NCBI GenBank assembly: GCA_050084515.1
Contig: CM114272.1
Span: 29,202,001 to 29,266,000 of the forward strand
Source: Blasia pusilla
Taxonomy: Eukaryota; Marchantiophyta; Marchantiopsida; Blasiales
Length of the DNA: 64,000 bases
Direction of reading: 5' to 3'
In this document: piece after piece, positions 1 through 10,628 of the stretch
How positions within the stretch are numbered: position 1 is the first letter of the stretch
How the letters are laid out: each line of letters opens with the position of its first letter
Made by a program: the position numbers and the translations under genes
The notes under the pieces: generated by a model
Database searches by the model: none
What the model was told of the DNA's origin: nothing
The model's input: only the letters and a program-made list of their open reading frames with translations

Positions 1-119
1 CCTATCACACGGGTAGATCCACACACATATACAAAAATCAACTCACGCATGTACATCAAAATCACACAACCGCTACCCTAGTTGGCAGTTGGATCCCCTC
101 AACTCTAGATAGCGGATAT

Positions 120-482
120 CATATCTCCCTAATATGACATACTACCCTACACACATCTCGAGAATATCCATTGTCCCTGGGAACTACATCAAGAGGGGGG
201 ATTAGACATGATATATGCCATCCTCAAGAACAACCATAACACACCAACATGGTGGTTGCACCCCTTGCAGATCCACACCACATACACCTCAAGCCTGTAG
301 GTACCACCGCCAAACTCGGATCCACTGTCCCGTCCACCTTTGAAAGATGACATGGCATACAGTTGCGCACATAATCCTTCCAAACCATACCATCCCGTCC
401 GTCAAACATGAGGACTCGATCGATAACACCTATTGAAGACTGAGTTATAGAAAAGCTCTTGAGACACCTAAACTGCTTCATT
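120..482 (-). pseudogene. PHD-finger-like protein relic
   Basis: Read on the minus strand, this stretch shows a Cys4-His-Cys zinc-finger pattern like a PHD finger: CMWCGS, then LVCYGCS, an in-frame TGA, then GWHISCLIPPLDVV and a further Cys. The order C-x2-C...C-x2-C...H-x2-C with a PPL motif is the classic PHD arrangement. One stop falls inside the finger where an Arg codon (CGA to TGA) would be expected, so the copy is dead. Upstream in the same frame is DGRDGMVWKDYVRNCMPC, which adds two more cysteines. It lies immediately beside the left end of the copia element. Whether the source was a host chromatin protein or a retroelement-encoded PHD domain cannot be told from this piece. Confidence 0.5.
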
Positions 483-514
483 TGGTATTCACACGAAGTA
501 GAGAAGCTTAATCT
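431..514 (+). repeat. 5' LTR, segment shared with the 3' LTR
   Basis: Direct repeat partner of 5179-5262, starting TATTGAAGA and ending GAAGCTTAATCT. The true 5' LTR continues further right (probably beyond the TATA-like box near 620), but nothing matching it survives at the 3' end, so its right boundary cannot be drawn. Confidence 0.8.
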
Positions 515-1015
515 TGGTTTGTCGGTTAAGCGCCATTATCTTAACTAGGGTTAATTAATTACAGTTTTTCTAACTTGATACTATGGTTAAGATTAGGGTT
601 CGGGTTCCTTGTACATACCCTATATAATTGAGAAGGGGATCAGCCTCCACTCATTCTCTCATTGCAAAATTTCTTTCTCCATGTGATGGTGTGTGAGGAT
701 CCGTATCGGTCAAAAAAATGCCAAAGACTTATTCTGACCGTCTTGTAGAGCTCGTCGAGAGCTTTCCAACGTATCCAAAATCGCTCAATTTTGACATTCT
801 GAGTTCTTGTAGTAGCAATTTCAATACAGGGTAGTGCAATTAGTGAAGAAACGTTGTGAAGTTTCCTTTCTACAGGCCAATTTCGACTAGTTCTTTCATA
901 CAGTTGATCAATTTTGGCAAATTTCATGTCAATTTTTGTGTAGGATTGATCTATGCTTCAATTGCTATAGTGAAGAGCTTGAAATTGTTTTTTTTTGTGA
1001 GTGAAATCGTTCGTC

Positions 1016-1894
1016 ATGGAATATTCCTTAGCAGTAATCATAGGCGAGAAGCTAGATAAGCAGAATTACAATGTCTGGAAGTTTCGCATGAAATAATTTC
1101 TCATGGATCAAGAACTATGGGAGCGTGTCACAGGTGATGAGGCCAAGTTAGAAGGTGACTTAACAAACTTGAATGTTTGCGCTTGGAACAAATGCGCAAG
1201 GCAAGTAATCCACTACATTTCAATAACGATCAGTTCACCAATGATAGATCACATTCAAGATGTTGATATTCCGAAGGAGGCCTGGGATGCATTGGAAAAG
1301 CTGTTCCAGACGTCTACAAAGGCCAAAAAGCTTCAATTGAAACAAAAATTGAACAAAGTGAGGAAAGGATCGAAGAACATCAATGATTATGTTTTGAACA
1401 TCAAACGTATTGTTGATCAGTTGAATAGCATTGGAGTGACAGTAGAAGATGATGATCTGATTTTGTTCACTCTTCAAAGCCTTCCAAAGGATTAGAAATT
1501 GTTTGAGACCTCTATCTCTGTGAGAAAGAAGTATCCAACCTTTCAAGAGTTAATCCCATTGTTAATCAGTGAAGAGATGTACTTAGTAGGCAGTGGTAGC
1601 TCGTCTAGTCTACAAGAGAGTGCGCTATTTGCAGATTATGGATGAAACAGAGGCAAGGATCGTGGTAGAGGCTTTCGTGGTCGTGGTGGATATCAAACAT
1701 ATGGAGGAAGAGACACTCAATATAATGTCACTCAATCAACTATGAATCAGTACCAGACACAATCGCAAGGTGGTGATGGGAGAAATCATTGGGGTCAAGG
1801 TTAGCAAAATAGGGTCCCTAGATCTTGCAATTATTGTGGGATAAAGGGTTACGATGGAAAGTTTTTCTTCAAGAAGAAGACACATATGAGAACA
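1016..1894 (+). pseudogene. copia Gag relic
   Basis: The reading frame opens at ATG 1016 and shows the copia Gag hallmark NYNVWKFRMK, then an in-frame TAA (1094-1096). It continues through MDQELWERV and a helical UBN2-like region up to a TAG at 1493-1495, then LISEEMYL, another stop, and an Arg/Gly-rich stretch (GRGFRGRGGY). The CCHC zinc knuckle near 1828-1872 is degraded: C-x2-C is present (CNYCGIKG) but the His is Tyr and the last Cys is Phe. At least four stops interrupt it. It would have made the nucleocapsid of the copia particle. Confidence 0.85.
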
Positions 1895-1918
1895 TGAGCC
1901 TTACAACAACAAAACTAT

Positions 1919-2506
1919 GTGGAGCAACAATACCAAGGACAATATCAAGAACAACAACATTCACAAACTGAGCAGCTCTTGGTCATGACTCATCATATGA
2001 GAGCAATGGCCAAGAAAGACTCGACAACAGATTGGTATATTGACTCTGATGCATCAAATCACATGACCTCACAAGCTAAATGGTTCAGTAGTATGGAGCC
2101 GATGAAAGATCCTGCAATTATGCTCACAGAAGATGACACTCAACATCATATCACGCATACTGGTAAAGTTCCAATAGCATCCGATGGTCTTTGTGCTCTT
2201 GGAAATATTTTCTATGTTCCTACCATTGCAAGAAACTTGATCTGTGTTGGACAGATAGTAAAACAGGGTTATCAAGTGAAGTTTAACACAAATGGTTATT
2301 TCATTGAAATAATGGATGACCAGACTACGATAACCAAAGGAACTAGATCTGGCAGAATGTTCAAATTGGATATTTCTATGCTAGAGATTCAAACAACAAT
2401 GTATGGTCAAACTGACCAACAAGTCACAGATCTAAATGTGTGGCATAAGATAATTGGACATATGAATCTTCAAAGATTACAGAGTCTTTCATCATCTAAT
2501 ATATAA
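1919..2506 (+). pseudogene. copia protease / pre-integrase relic
   Basis: An open stretch of about 195 codons containing the copia aspartic protease motif in the form WYIDSDASNHMT. The catalytic triplet normally reads D-S/T-G; here the glycine is aspartate, which should impair cleavage of the polyprotein. A VPTIARNLICVGQ segment and then NVWHKIIGHMNLQRLQ follow, the latter corresponding to the pre-integrase (H-x3-H zinc-binding) region. The frame ends in stops at about 2504 as the integrase zinc module begins. Confidence 0.85.
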
Positions 2507-3400
2507 TAAGACTTCCTAAATTAGCGAGTCTTGCTTCGTTAGAGGTACGTCTTGCTTGCCAATTCGGAAAACAAACTAGATTTTCTTTTCCAAAGCAAGG
2601 TAGAAGAACATCCAAGATATTGGAGTTGATCCACATTGATGTATGGACAACATAGCCTTATTAGTTGCCAGCACTTTGTTTTATTTATTGATGGCTTCTC
2701 TAGGTATATATGTGTGTACTTTCTGAAAGCCAAGTTAGAGGTATTCTCAATGTTCCAAACATTCAAAGTTTTAGTAGAGAAGCAAATTGGAGAATACGTT
2801 CTAAAATTACGTTGTGATGGAGGAGGAGAATATCTTTCAATAGAGTTTGATGACTATTTATATCAAAATGGCATCCAACGTCAAGTGACTTGTCGTTACA
2901 TACCATAACAAAATGGAGTAGCTGAGAGGAAGAATCGATATATTGTTGAGGCGGCACGAGCTATGCTGAATGAGAAGAACATGCCTAAGGTGTATTGGGC
3001 ATGTAGCCTGTGCAGTCTTTTTAATCAACCAAACTCCAACAACAGGAGTTCATGATAAGACTCCATTCGAAGTCTTCACAGAAAGTAAACCTGATTTTTC
3101 CTTCCTAAAAGTATTTGGTTGTATTTGTCATGCTCATGCTCCTTCCGAGAGATGTAAAAAATTAGACCCCAAATCTGAAAGATGTATATTCATTGGCTAC
3201 ACTGATAGAACTAAGGGGTATAAGTGCTACATTCCATCCTCTAGGCAACTTATTATTAGTCTTCATGTTGTCTTTGATGAGCTCAAGTCATGGTATGCTC
3301 CATTTCAGCCTATTTCACCTCTAAACTCGTGTGTTGAATGGGAAGAAAATGATTGTAAACCAACAGTCATTGCCTTCAAATTCCCCAAGTACTAGTGTAG
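2507..3400 (+). pseudogene. copia integrase relic
   Basis: After a stop-rich zinc-binding segment, the DDE core is readable at 2636-2908: VLFIDGFSRYICVYFLKAK with the first catalytic Asp, then RCDGGGEYL with the second. The third acidic residue is in NGVAERKNR near 2915-2940, but an in-frame TAA (glutamine codon mutated) precedes it. From 2970 another open stretch carries TPFEVFTESKPDFSFLKVFGC and RCIFIGYTDRTKGYKCY, the conserved C-terminal GKGY-like end of copia integrases. The core acidic residues survive but the frame is broken. Confidence 0.85.
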
Positions 3401-3639
3401 GATTAGAAGAGGTCCAAGATTTGTCACTTAAATCTGTGAGTCCATGGATGGAAAGAGTACGTATTTGGTCTGTTGACACTAGTCAGAGCTCAAGTCAGGT
3501 GTTAGACGCATCTACCTCTAAACAACAACTTCATAGATCAAGTAGAGTCACACATCATGTTCATAGATTCATAAATGAAGGTTTCTTTGCAACAAATCAT
3601 GCACATATGATGACTACCTTTCAAGAACAAGAGCCGAGT

Positions 3640-4410
3640 TATTTTGAAGAAGTTACAAGTAAAGTCAAATGGATTGAAGCTATGGAGGAGAAGCTTGCTA
3701 TATTATGACATCAACAGACTTGGGAGTTGGTTGATATATGTCACCGTAAGGAAGCTATTGGTTGCAAATGGGTTTACAAAATCAAACGTAATCAAGATGA
3801 TACAATTAATAAATACAAAGCGAGATTGGTGGCTAAGGGCTATGCACAACAATATGACATTTATTATGAGAAAAGATTTAGCCCTGTTGCAAAGATTACG
3901 ACTACAAGAATAGTGGTTGTAGTTGCAGTAAGTAAGAAGTGAAGATAATATCATATGGACGTCAATAATGCCTTCTTGAATGGAGATCTATATGAGGAGA
4001 TATACATGACTCAACCAACTGGATATGGCATCCCGAGTTTCCATTTTGCGCATGCAGGTTGAAGAAAGCTCTACACGAGCTCAAACAAGCTCCAAGAGCT
4101 TGGTATGGCAAGATTACATACGTCTTATGAGAGTTGGATTTTAGGGTATGTGATTCTGACTCCTCATTATATATCTTGAGAAGATAAGATCATACGATTA
4201 TCATTGTGTTATATGTTGACGATCTCTTGATTATTGGGAATACTGAGGATATGGTACAACAAGTTTATCTAAAATTACAGACACAATTTGATATCAAGGA
4301 CTTGGGAGAACTCAAGTACTTCCTTGGTGTTGAGTTTATCAAGGTTGGAGAGAGTATGTGGTTATTTGAACAACAATATGCTCTTCACATGCTTTCAAAA
4401 TAAGGTATGG
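3640..4410 (+). pseudogene. copia reverse transcriptase relic
   Basis: Successive blocks of the copia reverse transcriptase are readable: EAIGCKWVYKIKRNQDDT, KARLVAKGYAQQYDI, FSPVAKITTTR, then MDVNNAFLNGDLYEEIYM and the polymerase signature LYVDDLLIIGN at about 4206-4240, followed by DLGELKYFLGVEF. The YVDD catalytic site itself is intact. Stops (3706-3708, 3940-3942, 4401-4403) and frameshifts between about 4030 and 4200 break it into pieces. Confidence 0.88.
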
Positions 4411-4447
4411 CGGCTTGTAAGCCAATCTCTACACCATTGGACCGAGT

Positions 4448-5152
4448 GTGAAGCTAAGAGTGGATGAAGGAGCGCTGCTCGCAAATTCTAATATATATAA
4501 GCGCATGGTTGGAAGTTTGATCTATCTGACTATAACCAGGCTAGATTTGAGATATGCAGTTGGCCTAATGAGCCAATTTATGCAAGCACCTCAAAAACCT
4601 TACCTTGATGCTGTGAGGAGGATTATGTGGTATGTGAAATTCTCTGTTCTATTCGGGCTTGAATTTGAACCTTCTCCGAGTTTACAATTACAGGGATTCA
4701 CAAATGCTGATTGGGCAAAAAGTGTGTCTGATCGACACTCCATATCTGGTTATTCATTTACTTTGGGAATCAAAGTTATAAGTTGGGCTTCAAAGAAGCA
4801 ACCTATAGTTGCTTTATCTTCAACAGAGGCTCAATATAGAGGAGCAACCAATGCAGCATATGAGGCGGTGTGGCTTTATCAATTACTTGTTGAGATTGAT
4901 GTTAGTAACTTAGCACCTAGTGTAATATATGCAGAAAATATTAGTGGCATCAAACTTTCTAATAACCATATGTTTTATGCTCGTACAAAACATGTTGAGG
5001 TGTATTATCATTTTATCAGAGAGAAAGTGCTTGTAGGAGAAATTGATCTTGTGTATATAGGAACACATCAGCAAATTGCTGACATCTTTACAAAGGCATT
5101 GTGTACAGATAAGTTTGAGATGTTTGGAAATGATTTAGGCATTAGGCATTAG
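4448..5152 (+). pseudogene. copia RNase H relic
   Basis: A 234-codon open stretch encodes the copia-type RNase H that follows the reverse transcriptase: MVGSLIYLTITRLDLRYAVG, then the first acidic site as GFTNADWAK, SSTEAQYRGA where the usual motif has Glu instead of Gln, and the terminal ARTKHVEVYYHFIREKV with Tyr where Asp is usual, ending DIFTKAL. Two of the usual acidic residues are therefore replaced although the frame is open. The stop lies 16 bp before the polypurine tract. Confidence 0.88.
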
Positions 5153-5178
5153 ATATGGATATGAGCTTTGGGGGGGAG

Positions 5179-5262
5179 TATTGAAGATTGAGTTACAAAC
5201 AAGCTTATGAGACACCTGAACTGCTACATTTGGTACTCACACAAAGTAGGGAAGCTTAATCT
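5179..5262 (+). repeat. Truncated 3' LTR
   Basis: Matches 431-514 with about 11 differences and follows the polypurine tract at 5170-5178. Similarity stops abruptly after GAAGCTTAATCT, so most of the LTR is missing or replaced. Confidence 0.8.
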
Positions 5263-5342
5263 CTTCGCCAATCCATCTGCCTTAGGATAATGTTTGGACG
5301 TGATGCATTGTGTTACGACTTTTAGGATAGATTGCAAGGTTA

Positions 5343-5650
5343 TTTGTGGACAAAGTCCGTATCCATGGATAAGTCCATATCCGTCCTATGGAAGGACTTG
5401 TCCGTATAGGCCCCACCTTTCCTTTCTTTCTCATTCCCCTTACTTGCCTTCGTGTTCCATATTTCCCCATTTCTTCCTCCCTCCATCTCCACTCCCTCCT
5501 CCCTCATTGCTCCTCTCATCCTTTCCTTGACTTCCATCATGGACTAAAAGTGTGGGTCCCATCTCTTGGAACCTATGTCCGTGGACATGTCCAGACTTGT
5601 CCTTCCATGTCTGTTTTAAGGAAGGACTTGTCCATTTTTTTAAACCATGA
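5343..5650. repeat. Possible inverted-repeat (MITE-like) element with GGAC/GTCC palindromes
   Basis: Both ends are built from short palindromes such as GGACAAAGTCC, GGACTTGTCC and GGACATGTCC. The left end reads GGACAAAGTCCGTATCC...GGACTTGTCCGTATAGG; the reverse complement of the right end reads GGACAAGTCCTTCC...GGACATGTCCACGGACATAGG, roughly 65 bp of loose inverted similarity. The interior is pyrimidine-rich. No clear target duplication is visible. Related sequence recurs at 29220-29275 and 39225-39260. Confidence 0.4.
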
Positions 5651-5948
5651 TAGATCAGCAAGATCTAGTAGAGCGCCTTCAGAGATATTGGAGGACATCC
5701 TCAAGAGGTCGAGGATGACCTATTGAGGCCATGGGTAATGTGAGAGAGCAGATTTCTCCTTTGTTCCGACGCATTTGGAGCCATATAGAGAAACATACTA
5801 TTTCGGGTAAGGTTCCACTTAGAGTATAGTTGACTTTCCACTTTGGGAAGTGATCCTTGACCCGCTACAGCAAGTAAAGAGCCAAGGAGGTGACCCGCGA
5901 GCATATGTTACCAAGGAGAGAGCTTGGGAGAGGGAAGGGGATATACCT

Positions 5949-5950
<2 letters not shown>

Positions 5951-6002
<52 letters not shown>
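5951..6002 (+). repeat. (AG)26 microsatellite
   Basis: Uninterrupted AG dinucleotide run. Flanking sequence between 5650 and 6300 shows no gene I can recognise. Confidence 0.97.
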
Positions 6003-6006
<4 letters not shown>

Positions 6007-6304
6007 AAAGTTCATTCTCTCTTGGTTGAACCTTATGGCATGAGGCGGCAGAGTTATGGTCCTCTTTGCCTTATGTGTGTGTAACCCAAGCCTCTCATTA
6101 GGAGAGTGGGTTTGATTTGACATGAGAAAGAGTGCACACCATGGAGGGCTAGGTATGAGATGTTGATGTGAGATCTATTTGATTTATTGGAGATATTTTG
6201 GTACTTCTCGTGTCGTTGTTTGGATGCAATGAGTTATCATGGGATCGTGAGTGTTTGTGTGTATGTTTGGTGATAGCGATGTATGTTGTGTAGCAATATG
6301 TAAG

Positions 6305-6575
6305 CGCATGACAACATCAGCACTAGACATGATGCACTGATCTATCAACGCCTCATCACACAAGGCCTAAAACTCTCCCCTGAACTCGGTACCCTGGTAA
6401 GTCAACACCTCCGTTGGTGCATCAAAATGATTAAGCATACGATCTAGAAACGCATAAGCTTTTCCCTTGCTCGCCTTGTCTGGTAGTGTTACCAACTCTA
6501 TCCACTTGGAAAATTACTCCACCATGACCAACACGTACGAGAGATACCTATGGACCATTGCTTGCAACATGGATA
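6305..6575 (-). pseudogene. Ty3/gypsy integrase relic
   Basis: On the minus strand this region reads SYVLVMVE, a stop, FSKWIELVTLPDKASKG, AYAFLDRMLNHFDAPTEVLT, GTEFRGEF and then a DEALIDQ segment. This is the core of a Ty3/gypsy integrase (the first-Asp region through the D-x-G-x-E-F second-Asp region). The second catalytic Asp position reads Tyr (LTYQGTEF), and in-frame stops interrupt the copy, so it is inactive. It sits about 90 bp left of the MULE terminus and is older, unrelated debris. Confidence 0.8.
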
Positions 6576-6663
6576 GAATTGATAGCACTACTAGATAAGA
6601 TTAAATTTTATTATCATATCTCCAGTAATTCTACGTTATTGTCCACGTGTGTGAGTGTTTTCA

Positions 6664-6672
6664 TTCCAATTA
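6664..6672 (+). repeat. 9-bp target-site duplication, left copy
   Basis: TTCCAATTA, identical and in the same orientation at 21763-21771. The neighbouring bases on both sides differ between the two copies, so the match is exactly 9 bp, the length Mutator-family transposases produce. Confidence 0.85.
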
Positions 6673-6743
6673 CAAATGGCTTAAGTGGCCCCTGGCCTAC
6701 TTATGTTGCTTAAGTGGCCCCCCTACGAAATCTGTTGCTTGAA
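6673..6743 (+). repeat. MULE left terminal inverted repeat
   Basis: Pairs with 21688-21762. It contains three spaced copies of a GCTTAAGTGGCCCC-like iteron (starting near 6680, 6710 and 6738), about 30 bp apart, the third diverged to GCTTGAACGGCCCC. Iterated sites in a terminal repeat are the expected landing place of a transposase. Confidence 0.85.
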
Positions 6744-7254
6744 CGGCCCCTATGAACTGCCACGTCAGAGTTCCCACCGTTTGGTACAAATATTCTTCTA
6801 CGTAGTTACTCTAGCAAAGAAGTTTTGGATATAGGAGCAATCTCGAGTTAGGTTTTGTCACTTTCGAGTTAGAACTGTTGATCATGCAAATCGTGATCAA
6901 CACTCGTGCTTACACTCTCGGGCACATGTTAATTTGTTCACTAATCAGTGTTTACTGTTTACAAGCTTGATTAGAGAATGGATGGTGTCGTGCTACCCAA
7001 ACATCCTATCCTCTTGTGTACTGATGAAAATTTTCCAGACATAAGCAGACAATATTTTCCTCCGGATGACAATAGATTGTTTGGTTCTAGTCACAAAGAC
7101 CAAAACTGCGGATCTTATGAACGAAGGCCACCATCAAGAGAGTCTTTGGCTGCTTTTGAGTTATGGTGAGCCTCTACATCCAAGAATGATCCATGTCTCG
7201 AAGGGTTCAACCTAGAAGAATGTAAGAATGTCGCCGGGTTTCAAAGCTAAGGGT

Positions 7255-8130
7255 TTAGTGGCTGTCAAAATAGCCGTCGAGATAGATATTCGTTCCAGAA
7301 ATGATGATTATTGTCACAATAGCCGCCACCATAATCGAAATAGCCGCCGTTGTAGATTATTCATTTCATGAGAGGTGATCCTACTGAGAATAGCCAGAAA
7401 AATATCCGCCGTTGTAGTTATTTTGATTTCCTGAGAGCTAAGCCTCCTCACAATATAGCCGCCGAATTAGTTGCCATGGTAGTTTTTGTAGTTTTCTTGA
7501 GAGGGTCGCCTACTCAGAATAGCCTCCGAATTAGCCGCCGTTGTAGTTTTTTTGTTGTCTTGGGAGTTGAGCCTAGTCATAAGAGTGGTCGACTTAGCCG
7601 CATTTGTAATTGTTTTTTTTTCTTGAGAGCTTAGCCTAGTGAGAATAACCTCCGAAATAGCCGCCGTTGTAGTTGTTTTGTTTTCATTAGAGGTGAGCCA
7701 ACTCAGAATAGCCACCAAATTAGCCGCCGTTGTAGTTGTTTTGTTTCCTTGAGAGGTGAGCCAACTCATAATAGCCGCTGAATTAGCCGCCGTTGTAGTT
7801 GTTTTGTTTTCGGGAGAGATTGGCCTACTTAGACTAGCGTGCGAAATAGCCGCCGTTGTAGTAATTTTGTACTCTTGAAAGGTGAGGTTGCTCAGAGTAT
7901 CCTCCGTTGTAGTTGTTCGTACTCCTGAGAGGTGAGCCTACTCAAAATAGTTGCCGTTGCGGATATTTTGTACTCCTAAGAGGTGATAGTACTCAAAATA
8001 GCCGCCTAAATAGCAGCCGTTGCAGTTGTTTTGTACTCCTAAAAGGTCAACCTACTCTGAATAGCCGCCGTTGCACTTTTTTTTTACTTCTCAGAGGTGA
8101 GCCTACTCACAATAGCCGCCGTAGTGGATA
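7255..8130 (+). repeat. Minisatellite array in transposase intron 1
   Basis: About a dozen imperfect tandem units, period near 60-75 bp. Each contains AATAGCCGCC, GTTGTAGTTGTTTTGTT and GAGAGGTGAGCC. AATAGCCGCC is the reverse complement of the GGCGGCTATT motif found throughout the rest of the MULE, so this array is inverted relative to the others. Short ORFs on both strands here are by-products of the repeat period. Confidence 0.9.
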
Positions 8131-9823
8131 TTTGGTGGACATAATGTAAGTTTGCATTTACAATTTGTATCGGCGTGGCGTAGTCATCAACTGCAATGAA
8201 AGTTAAATTCATTAACAACCTTTGGGTCATCATGTGCAATAAGGAGGCATGCCGAGCGGATACAATTGAAGCAAGTGTTCCGCAACTTCGATGAGGTTGA
8301 GTTTTCACTAGATTGTTGGTGCTCGCTGAATTATAGAGCAAAGCATTGCGCACGCAGTAAGAAATGGTATCGGCTTAGAATATGTAGATTTGGCGCAAAG
8401 ATCAGAGGCAAAGGTCTTCCTATTTTCAATGAGGACAAACCCTCTAGCGGTTCGAAGACTTCAAGAAATGGACCGTATCCTCAGAAGGAGGATACTCTTG
8501 TGAAGAAATGTAGTTTTGTATACCATTCATATTTGCAAGACATAACCACGAGCGTACATGGTATTAACAACATGTCCGACATCGAAGGATTGGAGGAAAA
8601 TATTCAGGAATATTCAACGGCTGCTAATCATAGTGGAAAAAAGTCGCACGATGTTAGGGGGAGGTCGGCAAAAAATAGCACGGCGGTTAATGTCAACGAA
8701 GTTGCAGTTAATGTGTGTGGACCCTCGGTTGGAGATATTGGGGGAAATAGTGAAGAATTTCAAGACCCACGTATATCGAGGCTTGCATGTGGAATGGGGG
8801 TCCCATGGCGACCTCAACATAGTAAGAGGCCTAACCAGCCAATTTTCAAGAATTATTTCTCAGAACCTAAAGTAAGCTTAGACGTTCCCACGGAGAAAAG
8901 GAGAAAGAGTGGTGAAGCGAGAGTCCCCACCGCCAGGAATGGGGCATGTGGTCAATTTGCTAGGTACATACTTTCAGCGAAGGGGAATGGTACATCATGT
9001 AAAGATGAAGTTTGCGAGTGGAGGGTCCATTGCCAACGGCATAAAAGTACATGCCTAAGTGAGATAACGGTGTGTAATTTGAAACACACTTGTCCGGGGC
9101 ACATTCATACATGGAGGGGTCCTACCCACAAGGCAAAGTGGTTATCAATGATATTAGCAAATAGGGTTGTAAATCAACCAAGCATCCCTGTAGGTAGCCT
9201 TGTAGAAGTCCTTGCGCAGACGTACAAGAAGCGAACAACTTACTTTCCTTCGTGGAGATGCATAGAAATGTGTTGAGATTGGATGAATGGGGGTGAATGG
9301 GCAGGTTTCCATTTGATTCCTTCTTTCATACATGTAGTAAAGGAAGCTGACCCCCTTTGTCACTGCCGCTTGGGATGTTTGGAATTTAGAATCTGCCATC
9401 TTCAAGAGGCTATTTATTTGTCCATCCGCCATGAAGAACATCATTCCTTATATGCAAAAGGTAGTTGGCTTGGACGCGTGCCACACAAAGAATAGGAAGT
9501 ATCCCATGCAGATTTTCATTGCATCCATCTTAGATGGAAATGCCAATACGATCATTTTGGCATTTGGCATATCTCCTCGCGAGAACAATGAGGAATGGGA
9601 ATGGTTTTGTGCACATCTGAAGAAAGCCATCCTAGCTTTAGATGATCCCATAATTGTTATTGTTTCTGATAGACAAAAGGGCTTTTTACACGCCGTGCGT
9701 ACAATATTCCCCCAGAATATACATAGCATGTGTGCCCAACATTTGAGACAAAATGTTCGAACACGGTATGGAAAAGTTGCCGAAGAATTTTTCATTGTCT
9801 GCCTCTATCATGACCAGGGAGAA

Positions 9824-10628
9824 GTAAGCAATCAATCCATTTCATTATTCCTTACATTTTGCATATGGGAGTCTTGTATATTCAGTGGTAGTATTTTGCA
9901 TAGGATGCGACTATTTTCGACTGCTATTCTCTATAGGACACGGCTATTCATAGTAAAGACGGTTGCTATTCCCTATAGGAAAATGGATACTCAAAGTTAG
10001 GACGGCTGCTATTTCCTATAGGCTATTCACAGTTAGGACGGCTGCTAATTTGATACCTTGTTAGGACGGAGGCTATTAAGGATTAAATCAGTGTCTAAAT
10101 TCCAATATTTTTAGGACGGCTACTATTTTCAGCTAAATTGGCGTCTGAATTTTAACCCTTTGTGGACGGCGGCTAACAGATTATTTTTCGATTGCGCTAT
10201 TCGCAGTTATGCGGCGGCTAACGACAATTGAGGGTCTTGTTTTCCAGGTCTTGTATATTCAGTGGTAGTATTTTGCATAGGCAGCGACTATTTTCGACTG
10301 CTATTCTTTATAGGACGGTGACTATTCACAATAAAGACGACCACTATTCCCTATAGGATAATGGATAGTCAAAGTTAGGACGGCTGTTATTTCCTATAGG
10401 CTATTCACAATTAGGACGGCTGCTAATTTGATACCTTGTTAGGACAGAGGCTATTTAGGATTAAATCGGTATCTAAATTCCAATATTTTTAGAACGGCGA
10501 CTACTTTCAGCTAAATTGGCATTTGAATTTTAACTCTTTGTGGATGGTGGCTAATGACATATTATTTTTTGATTGCGCTATTCACAGTTATGCAGCGGCT
10601 AACGACAATTGAGGGTCTTGTTTTCCAG
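9824..10628 (+). repeat. Transposase intron 2 with a 377/381-bp tandem duplication
   Basis: Two adjacent copies, 9871-10247 and 10248-10628, both begin GTCTTGTATATTCAGTGG and both end GAGGGTCTTGTTTTCCAG, so the 3' splice acceptor is duplicated with the unit. Each copy contains several GACGGCTGCTATT/GCGGCTAACG motifs of the element-wide family. The second acceptor (10628) directly abuts the conserved YDMWINELE coding start. Confidence 0.85.

Larger units (their letters stand above)
431..5262 (+). mobile_element. Ty1/copia LTR retrotransposon, decayed
   Basis: The element runs 5' to 3' in copia order: Gag, protease, integrase, reverse transcriptase, RNase H. It is bounded by an 84-bp direct repeat (431-514 and 5179-5262) that differs at about 11 positions by eye; both copies begin TATTGAAG. 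A G-rich polypurine tract at 5170-5178 directly precedes the 3' copy, as expected for an LTR start. The right LTR loses similarity after 5262, so it is truncated or replaced, and no target duplication can be scored. A TATA-like CCTATATAA near 618-626 fits an LTR promoter. I could not find a clear tRNA primer site. Every domain carries stops or active-site changes, so it is non-autonomous. Confidence 0.9.

Noticed and set aside
5890-6123. Arg-Glu and Ser-Leu repeat peptides
   Set aside because: Direct translation of the (AG)n microsatellite; the same applies to frames across 60180-60243.
7368-8149. Repeat-protein-like frames on both strands
   Set aside because: They follow the 60-75 bp minisatellite period inside transposase intron 1; no conserved domain and open on both strands alike.
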